NCBI RefSeq assembly: GCF_000308835.1
Contig: NZ_BAGN01000407.1
Span: forward strand, 1 to 50,265
Reading direction: 5' to 3'
DNA length: 50,265 nucleotides
Origin: Nocardia vinacea NBRC 16497
Lineage (GTDB): Bacteria; Actinomycetota; Actinomycetes; Mycobacteriales; Mycobacteriaceae
How positions within the stretch are numbered: the stretch's first letter is position 1; every line of letters starts with the position of its first letter. Below, one piece after another: positions 8,501 through 16,767 of this stretch. The notes under the pieces are model-generated. The model was given only the letters and a program-made list of their open reading frames with translations, had not been told where the DNA came from and ran no database searches. The position numbers and the translations under genes were made by a program.

Positions 8501-9351
8501 CGGCCCTTGCCCCACGGCACGGCTTTGACGAAACCGCCCGCGTCCACCCGCAATTGGCTGCCGGTGATGTAGCGCGCGTCGTCACCGGCCAGGAAGACAA
8601 CGAGATTGGAGACGTCCTGCGGCTCGATGTACGGGATGGGCATCGCCTGCATCACCGGGAATGCGGCCTCGGCGTCCTCGCGGGTCGGCGCCTCCTTGTC
8701 GGGCCGGAAGACCTTGTACATGCCCTCGTTGTGCAGCATGTCGGTGTTCACATTGGTCGGATGCACCGCGTTGACCCGGATCGACTGCTTCGCCAACTGA
8801 ATCGACAGATCGTTGACGTAGTGTGCGACAACTTGTTTCGCGAAGCTGTATGCCGAGCCACCGGGGCCCTGCTTGGTGGAGCTGCCCAGCTGGGCCGCCA
8901 GAGATCCGGTCGCGATGATGGAAGCTCCGGCGCCGAGGTACGGAATGCTGGCCTGGATGACATTGAATACCCCGACCAGGTCGGTATCGACGGTATCCGA
9001 CCACGACTGCATGGTCTGGCCCTTGCCCATCGCGGAGATCCCGGCATTGGCCACCACGATGTCGAGCCGACCCAATGCCTCGACACCCGCCGCGATAGCA
9101 CTCCAGACCGCGCTGCGTTCCCGCACATCCACGATCACGGGATGGACACGGACGCCTTCCTTTTCGACCAGCCGGGCGGTCTCCTCCAGATCCTCCGGAC
9201 GGGCCAGCGGGTAGGTATTCCCCTCGAGGTCGGCGCAGATATCCAATGCGATGATGCTCGCACCCTCGGCGGCCAGATTGACCGCATGTGAACGGCCCTG
9301 CCCGCGTGCGGCACCCGATATCACCGCGACCTTGTTGTCCAATTTCCCCAC
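8497..9351 (-). CDS. Mycofactocin-coupled SDR family oxidoreductase
   Basis: A 284-residue SDR with SGAARGQG at 12-19, ANAG at 101-104, and Tyr168 and Lys172 in YSFAK. It shares the GAARGQGRSHAV signature and the insertion DICADLEGNTYPLA with the mycofactocin-associated group, and is a clear paralogue of the protein at 529-1350. The GTG at 9351 has AAAGGG upstream. It lies between aldehyde dehydrogenase and rubredoxin in one operon, which suggests consecutive alcohol to aldehyde/ketone to acid oxidation. Mycofactocin dependence is inferred from subfamily membership; no mycofactocin synthesis gene is in the window. Confidence 0.85.
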   Translation of the reverse strand: MGKLDNKVAVISGAARGQGRSHAVNLAAEGASIIALDICADLEGNTYPLARPEDLEETARLVEKEGVRVHPVIVDVRERSAVWSAIAAGVEALGRLDIVVANAGISAMGKGQTMQSWSDTVDTDLVGVFNVIQASIPYLGAGASIIATGSLAAQLGSSTKQGPGGSAYSFAKQVVAHYVNDLSIQLAKQSIRVNAVHPTNVNTDMLHNEGMYKVFRPDKEAPTREDAEAAFPVMQAMPIPYIEPQDVSNLVVFLAGDDARYITGSQLRVDAGGFVKAVPWGKGR

Positions 9352-9419
9352 GGGTTACACCCTTTCCGTCACTCAGTGGCGGGCCGCGCGCCGGTAATGG
9401 CCACGGCATCGCGAATTGT

Positions 9420-10961
9420 TCAGTGCCGCCTCGAAATTCGGCTGCCGATGGTTTTGGTCTCCAGATACTGCTGGAAACCCTCCACGCCGCACTGGCGGCC
9501 GATGCCGCTGTTCTTGTAGCCGCCGAAAGGGGCATCAGCGCCGTAGAACATGCCGCCGTTGACACCGATCGCGCCGGTCCGGATGCGTCGCGCGATGCCC
9601 ATGCCCCGCTCGAGCGACCCCGAGAGCACCGCGCCCGCAAGACCGTAGGCGCTGTCGTTGGCGATGCGCACGGCCTCCTCGTCGTCGGAGAACGGCATCA
9701 GCACCAGGACCGGACCGAAGATCTCCTCCTGGGCGATCGGCAGGCTCGGATCGTCGCAAACGAATACCGTCGGCTCGACGAAATGACCACCGGCAAGATG
9801 CGGTGGCAGATTCTGCACTGCTGCACCGCCGGTGACAAGGCGCGCGCCGTCGAGGGTCGCGCGTGTGCACGCATCCAGGACGCGGCCGCGCTGCGCCGCG
9901 CTGATCACCGGTCCCACCAGAGTTTCCGGCAGTGCCGGATCACCCACCGGCACCGCCTCGAACGCCGCGGCCACACTCGCGACCATCTCGTCGAACCTCG
10001 ACCGGTGCACCAGCATCCTGCTGGTCGCGGCACATGCCTGACCAGCGTGCACGCAGACGCCGACCGCGCTGCGCAGTGCCGCCACCGGATCGGCGTCGTC
10101 CAATACGATCAGCGCCGACTTTCCGCCCAGTTCGAGAAAAGTCCGCTTCATGGTGTCCGCACCCAGCCGCATGAGCGCGCGTCCGACCGCCGTCGACCCG
10201 GTGAACGAGATCATGTCCACCCGCCGATCGGTCGCCAGCAATCCGGCGACCTCGTTGGACGGCGTGGAGACGACATTGACGACCCCCGGCGGAAAGTCGG
10301 TGCGCTCGGCGATCAGGCGCCCTAGTCGGGTGGCATGCCACGGCGTATTCGGATCGGGCTTGAGCACCACCGTATTTCCCGCGGCCAGCGCGGGGCCGAG
10401 CTTGTTCAGCGCGACCTCGAGCGGGAAGTTCGACGGGCAGATCGCCGCGACCACACCCACCGGTTCCTGTATCACGGTGCGCACGTTGCGGTCACCGAAC
10501 AGACCGCCGCCCTCGAGCACCCGCTCCCAGCCGAATTCGTCGATCAGCCGCGATGGATAGCGCAGGGATTCCGCCAGCGGCCAGTCGAGTTGCGCATTGC
10601 GCAGCGTCATCGCCGGACATCCGGCCTCGGCGACGAGTTCCTCCCCCAGCTCGTACTTTTCGGCCTCCAGGGCCTGCCGCAGTTGATCCAGGCACCGCTG
10701 CCGCAGCGCCCGATTCGTCGACCAGTCGGTTTCGTCGAAGGCCCGACGCGCCGCCCCGATCGCCCGCTGCATATCCGCCGAGCCCGCCGCGGCTGTGCCG
10801 CCGAGTACCTCGCCGGTGGCGGGGCTGACATTGTCGAACGCGGCACCCGAGGCCGCCTCGACCAATTCGCCGTCGATCAGCATCCGGTATTCAGCCCGCT
10901 CGGCGGCTCGGCGCCCCACCTCGATAATGGGCGCCGGTCTCTCCCCGACGATCTCGCTCAC
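9420..10961 (-). CDS. Aldehyde dehydrogenase family protein
   Basis: A 513-residue NAD(P)-dependent aldehyde dehydrogenase. The general base Glu277 lies in LELGGKS and the nucleophile Cys310 in HAGQACAATSR. The Rossmann segment PSNFPLEVALNKLGPALAAG and the GSTAVGR loop are intact. The GTG at 10961 has GGAG 4 nt upstream. It is the first gene of the ALDH-SDR-rubredoxin operon and would convert an aldehyde to the acid that a CoA ligase can activate. No operator-like site lies directly upstream; the nearest (11326) is beyond the degenerate repeats and belongs to the divergent CaiB gene. Confidence 0.9.
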   Translation of the reverse strand: MSEIVGERPAPIIEVGRRAAERAEYRMLIDGELVEAASGAAFDNVSPATGEVLGGTAAAGSADMQRAIGAARRAFDETDWSTNRALRQRCLDQLRQALEAEKYELGEELVAEAGCPAMTLRNAQLDWPLAESLRYPSRLIDEFGWERVLEGGGLFGDRNVRTVIQEPVGVVAAICPSNFPLEVALNKLGPALAAGNTVVLKPDPNTPWHATRLGRLIAERTDFPPGVVNVVSTPSNEVAGLLATDRRVDMISFTGSTAVGRALMRLGADTMKRTFLELGGKSALIVLDDADPVAALRSAVGVCVHAGQACAATSRMLVHRSRFDEMVASVAAAFEAVPVGDPALPETLVGPVISAAQRGRVLDACTRATLDGARLVTGGAAVQNLPPHLAGGHFVEPTVFVCDDPSLPIAQEEIFGPVLVLMPFSDDEEAVRIANDSAYGLAGAVLSGSLERGMGIARRIRTGAIGVNGGMFYGADAPFGGYKNSGIGRQCGVEGFQQYLETKTIGSRISRRH

Positions 10962-10970
10962 GACTCCGCC

Positions 10971-11175
10971 TCACTGGCACTCGGCTCCGCCGTGCGCGCA
11001 GGCGCGCCATGCTGATGGTTCACTCGCTGACGCCCGCTCACGGCCTCACCTCACTGGCGCTCGGCTCCGCCGTGCGCGATGCGCGCTGTATTGATGGTTC
11101 GCTCGCTTCGCCGGCGCTCGGCTCCGTCGTGCGCGAAGGCGCACCGTGTTGGTCGGCTCGCTCGGTGCGCTCGCT
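10971..11175. repeat. Degenerate intergenic repeats (three copies)
   Basis: A core CTCGGCTCCGCCGTGCGCG occurs at 10980 and 11060 and, with one change, at 11118. Each is followed by a looser tail containing GGCGC..CC..GTTGNTNGGNTC and CTCGCT. Copies are spaced by about 80 and 58 bp. They fill much of the gap between the divergent aldehyde dehydrogenase and CaiB genes and have no convincing reading frame. Similar serine/arginine-rich reading GC repeats occur between genes in some actinomycetes; their function here is unknown. Confidence 0.5.
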
Positions 11176-11325
11176 CACATCTCCTCCTGATCATCCGCAA
11201 ACAGTTACCGAGCGTCACCGCCTCGCGCGCAGCAGGCGGTGGGCTCCGGGTACGCAGGAAGCGACACTGATCCCCTTCGAACGACGTTGTCCGAGACCCG
11301 CCGGGATTATCCATCCTGGATGCTT

Positions 11326-11344
11326 AACTGTAAGCATTACCGTA
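11326..11344. promoter_or_regulatory. Operator-like 12-bp direct repeat, site 4
   Basis: AACTGTA at 11326 and TACCGTA at 11338, spacer AGCAT, in an AT-rich island. It is 43 bp upstream of the CaiB-family start. Confidence 0.62.
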
Positions 11345-11387
11345 TATTACTTCAAGACGGTGAGCAATCGCAGGAAAGGGAGCTCCT

Positions 11388-12608
11388 ATGTCGGGTCTGC
11401 TCAATGGCGTCCGAGTGGTCGAACTGGCGTCGTGGACGTACGTGCCAAGCGCCGGCGCCGCGCTGGCGGATTGGGGCGCGGATGTGATCAAGATCGAGGA
11501 CACCAGGGGCGGCGATCCATGTCGCGCCCTGGTCGTCGGCGGCCTGGACCCCGCGCGGTCACCGGTGCAGGCCAACTACATGATGGAACTCGGCAACCAC
11601 GGCAAGCGCAGCATCGGCGTGGACATCAAATCCGAGGGCGGGCACGAGATCCTCGGCAAGCTGATCGCGAATGCCGATGTGTTCCTGACCAATTGGCTGC
11701 CCGGCCCCCTCGAACGGGCCGGATTGTCCGTCGACCGGATTCGCGAATTCAACCCGAAGATCATCATCGCCCGAGGCAGCGGCCACGGCAGTCGCGGACC
11801 CGAACGCGAGCGCGGCGGATTCGACGGCGCCAGCTACCTGGCGCGCGCCGGCGTCGCCTACGCGCTCACCCCGCCCGACGCCGAATACCCCGTGGCCCAG
11901 GGACCCGCGTTCGGCGATCTCCAGGGCGGCATCACCCTGGCGGGCGGTGTCACGGCCGCCCTGTTCCACCGCGAGCGCACCGGACACGCCCCGATCGTCG
12001 ACAGTTCCCTACTGGCGCAAGGCATGTGGGCCGTGGCCCCGGATATCGCGGCGGCCGATTACTACGACATCGACCGGATTCCGCCGAACCCGGCGGGCAC
12101 CGCACTCAATCCCGCGGTCAACCGGTACAAGACGCGCGACGGCCGCTGGGTGCAGATGATGCTGTTGCAGGCGGACCGCTACTGGCGCGGATTCTGCGAG
12201 CGCATCGGCCGGGCCGATATGGCCACCGACGAACGGTTCGTTCCGCTGGCGAATCTGGTCGTCAACCACGAGGCCGCCACCGCCGAACTCCGCAAGACCT
12301 TCGCCGAACGCGATCTCGCCGAATGGCAAAAGGTCCTCGCCGAGGAGCCGGGCGTGTGGGCCACCATCGCCAGCCCGCAGGAGGTGCTCGACGACCCCCA
12401 GGTGGCCGCCAACGGCTATCTGATGACATTGACCGACAGCGCCGATAAATCCTACCGAACCGTCAGCGCCCCAGTGCAATTCGACGAGACGCCGGCGCCA
12501 CCGAGCCGCTCACCGGAGTACGGCGAACACACCGAGACCATCCTGCTCGAACTCGGCATGGACTGGGACGACATCGTCGCCGCCAAGGATGCGGGCACGA
12601 TCCTCTGA
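11388..12608 (+). CDS. CaiB/BaiF family acyl-CoA transferase
   Basis: A 406-residue class III CoA-transferase. The N-terminal segment VVELASWTYVPSAGAALADWGADVIKIE is the family hallmark, read here as a split motif, and the catalytic aspartate is Asp177 in AFGDLQGG. Length and the closing EYGEHTETILLELG segment match full-length members. The ATG at 11388 follows AAAGGGAGCTCCT. It moves CoA between carboxylic acids, for example from succinyl-CoA or a pathway thioester to the incoming acid, giving ATP-independent activation beside the two AMP-forming ligases. It is monocistronic, with site 4 directly upstream and site 5 directly downstream. Donor and acceptor are unknown. Confidence 0.9.
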   Translation: MSGLLNGVRVVELASWTYVPSAGAALADWGADVIKIEDTRGGDPCRALVVGGLDPARSPVQANYMMELGNHGKRSIGVDIKSEGGHEILGKLIANADVFLTNWLPGPLERAGLSVDRIREFNPKIIIARGSGHGSRGPERERGGFDGASYLARAGVAYALTPPDAEYPVAQGPAFGDLQGGITLAGGVTAALFHRERTGHAPIVDSSLLAQGMWAVAPDIAAADYYDIDRIPPNPAGTALNPAVNRYKTRDGRWVQMMLLQADRYWRGFCERIGRADMATDERFVPLANLVVNHEAATAELRKTFAERDLAEWQKVLAEEPGVWATIASPQEVLDDPQVAANGYLMTLTDSADKSYRTVSAPVQFDETPAPPSRSPEYGEHTETILLELGMDWDDIVAAKDAGTIL

Positions 12609-12651
12609 ACCGGATCCCGTCGACCATCCCGCGAAGTCGCACCATGGACTA

Positions 12652-12670
12652 TATTGTAAGCCATACTGTA
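12652..12670. promoter_or_regulatory. Operator-like 12-bp direct repeat, site 5
   Basis: TATTGTA at 12652 and TACTGTA at 12664, spacer AGCCA. It ends only 22 bp before the amidohydrolase start, so a bound protein would block the promoter or initiation region. Confidence 0.62.
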
Positions 12671-12692
12671 ACCTCCACGAAGGAGTGTGGAC

Positions 12693-13991
12693 GTGGATAA
12701 AACCGACATGATCCTGATCAGCGTCGATGACCACATCATCGAACCGCCGGACATGTTCAAAAACCACCTGCCGAGCAAGTACGCAGCCGACGCGCCACGG
12801 TTGATACACACCGACGACGGTGCGGACATGTGGAAGTTCCGCGACATCGTGGTTCCCAATGTGGCGCTCAACGCGGTGGCGGGGCGGCCGAAGCACGAGT
12901 ACGGGCTCGAACCCGAAGGGCTCGACGAGATCCGGCCCGGCTGCTACGACGTCGACGAGCGCGTCAAGGATATGAACGCCGGCGGCATTCTGGCGTCGAT
13001 GAACTTCCCGTCGTTTCCCGGCTTCGCGGCCCGCCTGTTCGCCACCGACGATTCGGACTTCTCACTGGCCCTGGTGCGGGCCTACAACGACTGGCACATC
13101 GATGAGTGGTGCGGCGCCTACCCGGGGCGCTTCATTCCGATGGCACTGCCGGTGATCTGGGATGCCGAACTGTGCGCCGCCGAGGTGCGCCGGTGCGCGG
13201 CCAAGGGTGTGCATTCGCTGACGTTCACGGAGAACCCCGCGGCGTTGGGCTACCCCAGTTTCCATGACCCGCACTGGAATCCGCTGTGGCAGGCCCTGGT
13301 CGACACCGACACCGTGTGCAGCGTCCACATCGGATCATCGGGACGGCTCTCGATACCCGCGGTCGACTCGCCACCGGATGTGATGATCACCCTGCAGCCG
13401 ATGAATATCGTGCAGGCCGCCGCGGATCTGCTCTGGTCCAGGCCGGTCAAGGACTACCCGGATCTGAAGATCGCACTGTCCGAAGGCGGCACCGGCTGGA
13501 TCCCGTACTTCCTCGAACGTGTCGACCGCACCTTCGAAATGCATTCGGCGTGGACCCTGCAGGATTTCGGCGGCAAGGTGCCGTCGGAGGTCTTCCGGGA
13601 CCACTTCCTGACCTGTTTCATCAGCGATCCGATCGGTGTGCGGCTGCGCAACGAGATCGGGATCGACAATATCTCGTGGGAAGCCGATTACCCGCACAGC
13701 GACTCGATGTGGCCCGATGCTCCGGAGGCACTGCACGAGGTGCTGCAGCGCGAGCAGGTGCCCGATGACGAGATCGACAAGATGACACATCTGAACGCGA
13801 TGCGCTGGTACTCCTTCGACCCGTTCGCTCATGTGCCGAAGGAGAAGGCCACCGTCGGCGCGTTGCGCGCGGCCGCCGCCGACCACGATGTCAGCATCCA
13901 GGCTCGCAGCCACAAGTCGACCGCGGCCGAGGAGAAGCTGCGGCAGTTCCAGGCGCAGATCAAAGCGGCCACCGCCCAGAACGCGGGCTGA
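12693..13991 (+). CDS. Amidohydrolase-2 family (TIM-barrel metal-dependent) protein
   Basis: About 432 residues. The metal-site Asp12-x-His14 appears in SVDDHIIEP, and the C-terminal EADYPHSDSMWP provides the last-strand aspartate typical of the ACMSD/amidohydrolase-2 superfamily. I chose the GTG at 12693, 8 nt after AAGGAG; a GTG at 12687 lies too close to it. The ligase gene follows after 3 bp. Members decarboxylate or hydrolyse carboxylated, often cyclic, substrates; which reaction occurs here cannot be told. Three related proteins (32727, 41623, 44098) lie in this window, two of them also beside a CoA ligase. Confidence 0.85.
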   Translation: MDKTDMILISVDDHIIEPPDMFKNHLPSKYAADAPRLIHTDDGADMWKFRDIVVPNVALNAVAGRPKHEYGLEPEGLDEIRPGCYDVDERVKDMNAGGILASMNFPSFPGFAARLFATDDSDFSLALVRAYNDWHIDEWCGAYPGRFIPMALPVIWDAELCAAEVRRCAAKGVHSLTFTENPAALGYPSFHDPHWNPLWQALVDTDTVCSVHIGSSGRLSIPAVDSPPDVMITLQPMNIVQAAADLLWSRPVKDYPDLKIALSEGGTGWIPYFLERVDRTFEMHSAWTLQDFGGKVPSEVFRDHFLTCFISDPIGVRLRNEIGIDNISWEADYPHSDSMWPDAPEALHEVLQREQVPDDEIDKMTHLNAMRWYSFDPFAHVPKEKATVGALRAAAADHDVSIQARSHKSTAAEEKLRQFQAQIKAATAQNAG

Positions 13992-13994
13992 GGT

Positions 13995-15503
13995 TTGAGC
14001 ATTTCGCTTTTGCTCGACATGGTCGAGGCCGGCGATCCCGATCGGCTCGCGGCGGTATCCGGCGCTGTTCGGGTCACCACCGCGGAACTGAATGCCATGG
14101 CCCGCGCCGCGGCGGGACTGATCCGTTCGTCGGGCGTCGGACATGTCGCATACGTCGGGACCGGTGGTGTCATGGTGCCCCTTCTGCTGTTCGGCTCCGC
14201 CCGAGCCGGAAGGGCGTTCACCCCGTTGAACTACCGCCTCAGCGCCTCGGCGCTGCGCGAGCTGATCGACCGGTTGCCCGCACCGCTGGTGGTGGTCGAC
14301 GCCGACTACGCCGACGCGGTCGAGGGTGCGGGCAAACAGATCATCGACACCGATCTGTTCCTCGCCGCCACCCGGGCAGCGGCATCGGACACCGAGATCG
14401 TCGAGGCCGCACCCGAGGACGTTGCGGTCGTACTGTTCACCTCCGGCACGACCGCACGTCCCAAGGCGGTCGAGCTGACCCATGCCAACCTGACCAGCTA
14501 CGTCATGGGCACTGTCGACTTCGGCTCGGCCGCGCCCGGCGACGCCGCGCTGATCTGTGTGCCGCCGTATCACATCGCGGGCGTCGGCGCGGCACTGTCG
14601 AATCTCTATGCCGGACGAAAGATGGTGTATCTCAGGCAGTTCGAGCCACGGGATTGGATCCGGCTGGTGAACGACGAGCGGATCACCAACGCGACCGTGG
14701 TGCCGACGATGCTCGATCGGATCGTCAGCACGCTGGAAGAAACACCGGTGACACTGCCGACCCTGCGCACCCTCGCCTACGGCGGTTCGAACGCACCGCT
14801 GCCGCTCGTGCGCAAGACCCTCGAGCTGCTGCCCGATGTCGGCCTGGTGAACGCCTATGGCCTGACCGAGACCAGTTCGACCATCGCGGTGCTCACTCCC
14901 GAGGATCACCGCAGCGCCTATCATGCCGACGATCCCGCCGTAGCGAAACGGCTGAGCTCGGTCGGCCGCGCGGTCCCCGGCATCGAACTGCAGATCCGGG
15001 CCGCGGACGGCATGACCGCCGCCCCCGGCGAGACCGGCGCGCTGTTCGTCCGCGGCCCCCAGGTGTCGGGCTCCTACGCCGATATCGGTTCCGTGCTCGA
15101 CGGCGACGGCTGGTTCCCCACCAACGATCTCGCCGCCCTCGACGACGATGGCTACCTGTTCCTGGGCGGCCGCAGCGACGACACCATCATCCGGGGCGGT
15201 GAGAACATCGCACCGGCCGAACTCGAGGACGTGCTCGTCGAACACCCGCACGTCCACAAGGCCGCGGTGATCGGCGTCCCCGACCCGCAGTGGGGTCAGA
15301 TCATCGTCGCCGTGGTCGTTGCGGCGCCCGGCAGCGACCCGGAATCGGAAGTACTGCGCGACTACGTCCGAGCCAATCTCCGCGGGTCGCGAACACCGGA
15401 CCGCATCGTGTTCCGCGATCAGCTGCCCACCACACCGACCGGGAAAGTGCTGCGGCGCAACCTGATCGAAGAACTCACTCCGACCATCGAGGAAGCATCG
15501 TGA
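13995..15503 (+). CDS. AMP-forming acyl-CoA ligase
   Basis: A 502-residue ANL-superfamily enzyme. The P-loop-like motif is TSGTTARPK at 149-157, with Ala154 where Gly is usual. YGLTETSS, the GRSDDTIIRGGENI hinge, and the C-terminal TPTGKVLRRNL with the catalytic Lys are all present. The start is TTG 13995 with GAGG just upstream; an ATG at 14019 is a shorter alternative. It would activate a carboxylic acid to its CoA thioester through an acyl-adenylate. It is sandwiched between an amidohydrolase and a 99-residue protein in one operon, overlapping the latter by GTGA. Confidence 0.88.
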   Translation: MSISLLLDMVEAGDPDRLAAVSGAVRVTTAELNAMARAAAGLIRSSGVGHVAYVGTGGVMVPLLLFGSARAGRAFTPLNYRLSASALRELIDRLPAPLVVVDADYADAVEGAGKQIIDTDLFLAATRAAASDTEIVEAAPEDVAVVLFTSGTTARPKAVELTHANLTSYVMGTVDFGSAAPGDAALICVPPYHIAGVGAALSNLYAGRKMVYLRQFEPRDWIRLVNDERITNATVVPTMLDRIVSTLEETPVTLPTLRTLAYGGSNAPLPLVRKTLELLPDVGLVNAYGLTETSSTIAVLTPEDHRSAYHADDPAVAKRLSSVGRAVPGIELQIRAADGMTAAPGETGALFVRGPQVSGSYADIGSVLDGDGWFPTNDLAALDDDGYLFLGGRSDDTIIRGGENIAPAELEDVLVEHPHVHKAAVIGVPDPQWGQIIVAVVVAAPGSDPESEVLRDYVRANLRGSRTPDRIVFRDQLPTTPTGKVLRRNLIEELTPTIEEAS

Positions 15504-15799
15504 TCAACAGTGGCGCCCGACTGGAAAGCCAGGTCTGCGAAACCCAGGTAATCGTCATCAGAGCCACCGACGCCCTCGACGGGCTGCGCTGCGGCGGCGC
15601 ACCGATGGTGCCGATCGGAGCCGAGAAGACCACTACCGACCTCGACCCGAAGTTTGCCGACGGCACCGCCCTCGGCAAACGGTACGTCCACGAGACCGGA
15701 GCCGAAATCCTCGTCACCCGACCCGGATCCGGCACGCTCGCCGTGCATGACACACCGTTGGAACTCAAGCAGGCCAAAGCACTGCCATCCAGCGACTGA
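15500..15799 (+). CDS. Small hypothetical protein coupled to acyl-CoA ligase
   Basis: A 99-residue protein starting at GTG 15500, which overlaps the ligase stop. It contains Cys12 and Cys31, and near residues 24-37 ALDGLRCGGAPMVP. The C-terminal half (GKRYVHETGAEILVTRPGSGTL) looks like a short beta-rich domain. I do not recognise the family. The tight coupling suggests a partner or chaperone-like role with the ligase, but that is inference from position. Codon use is normal for the window, so I believe it is expressed. Confidence 0.7.
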   Translation: MINSGARLESQVCETQVIVIRATDALDGLRCGGAPMVPIGAEKTTTDLDPKFADGTALGKRYVHETGAEILVTRPGSGTLAVHDTPLELKQAKALPSSD

Positions 15800-15843
15800 C
15801 ATGTAGGAGCAATCGTGCATCAACCCCGGCGCCCAAGGACGGC

Positions 15844-16281
15844 GTGATCGCTGCCGAGGCATCGCACTACCGTTCATTGGTGACTTTCACTACGAATGAA
15901 CAGCAGTTCCTCGCGGAGGCCGGGATCGGTCGGCTGGCCACGGTATCGCCCGACGGCGTTGTGCAGAACAACCCGACCAGCTATCGGGTGAATGCCGACG
16001 GCACCATCGACATCGGCGGTATGCACATGCGCACCAGCCGTAAGTACCGAAACGTCGAGGCCGGCAGTCGGGTGTCGTTCGTCGTCGACCAGCAGGTCTC
16101 GTTGGAGCCGTACGTTATTCGCGGCATCGAGGTGCGCGGCACAGCCGAGGCGCTCGACGACCAGGAGCCGCCGTTCCCTCCCCAAGAGCGCTCGATCATT
16201 CGGATCCATCCCGAACGGATCATCTCCTGGGGCATCGACGGCGGCTCCTTCGATTTCACCAGTCGCACACCCAACAACTGA
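15844..16281 (+). CDS. PPOX-class F420-dependent protein (split-barrel)
   Basis: A 145-residue split-barrel flavin/F420-binding protein. Diagnostic segments are GIGRLATVSPDGVVQNNP, TIDIGGMHM, SRKYRNVEAGSRVSFVVD and RGIEVRGTAE, matching actinobacterial PPOX-class F420-dependent proteins. The GTG at 15844 has AAGGAC upstream; the family's usual start would match the in-frame GTG at 15880. It follows the small coupled protein by 44 bp and may be cotranscribed with it. Members reduce activated C=C or nitro groups or bind F420/heme; the substrate is unknown. Confidence 0.85.
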   Translation: MIAAEASHYRSLVTFTTNEQQFLAEAGIGRLATVSPDGVVQNNPTSYRVNADGTIDIGGMHMRTSRKYRNVEAGSRVSFVVDQQVSLEPYVIRGIEVRGTAEALDDQEPPFPPQERSIIRIHPERIISWGIDGGSFDFTSRTPNN

Positions 16282-16286
16282 TTCGA

Positions 16287-16527
16287 AGACTGCCAGGCGT
16301 CGACGACTCAGTCGGCGCCTGTAAAGCCGTTGGGCGAGAGCACGCAGAGCCGCCAACGCGAGCCGCGCGTAGCGGCGCCAGACATCGGCGTCGCGGATGC
16401 CGAGGTCGATAAATGCCCGCGCCACTCCAGACACCAAGACCGTGATATCCATGCCAGTCGCGTCCTCGCGCAGGCTTCTCTGAGCGCGCCTCAACGCGAG
16501 AATGTGCTCCAACTGATCCGTCGACAC
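16287..16527 (-). pseudogene. C-terminal remnant of a TetR-family regulator
   Basis: The reverse strand reads LEHILALRRAQRSLRED, then MDITVLVSGVARAF and DADVWRRYARLALAALRAL, the recurrent pattern of TetR C-terminal domains (ALRxAQxxGxLRxDV.. and DPxVWRRYLxLxLDGLR). No helix-turn-helix is found upstream up to the lipase gene, and frames there are broken, so only about 80 residues of ligand-binding domain remain. It faces the end of the first catabolic block and may be what is left of a local repressor. The call is by pattern, not alignment. Confidence 0.42.
16294..16321 (+). terminator. Hairpin after PPOX gene
   Basis: A 10-bp stem (CAGGCGTCGA / TCGGCGCCTG, one G-T pair) with an 8-nt loop begins 12 bp after the PPOX stop and is followed by TAAA. 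It probably ends the 12693-16281 unit and marks the right border of the first catabolic block. Confidence 0.5.
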
Positions 16528-16767
16528 CGCCCTCGAGCAGATCGCTGCTCACCTGGACGGGCCGATTGTCGCCACCGCGAACGCCACAAACCGCTGCTTG
16601 CCCACGCTGGTGCGCCGGTCCTGCGGCACCGATGTCCCTCGGCGTAGTGGCTCGGCATTGCGAACAGTTGCGCGACCTTCCAGATCGCGCTCACTACCGC
16701 GGCGGCACTGGCGGTGACTCTGAAAGTCCGGCCAGCGGCCCGGCGAGGGTACCGGGCGGGCCGGCGC
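16528..16767. other. Unassigned stretch between TetR remnant and lipase
   Basis: 240 bp. No frame gives a recognisable protein on either strand. It is probably the decayed 5' part of the TetR remnant plus the lipase 3' region. Confidence 0.4.

Noticed and set aside
13335..15257. 640-codon reverse frame opposite the amidohydrolase and ligase
   Set aside because: Composition (Gly/Asp/Val/His rich, no motif) is that of an antisense shadow. The plus-strand genes carry all catalytic motifs.
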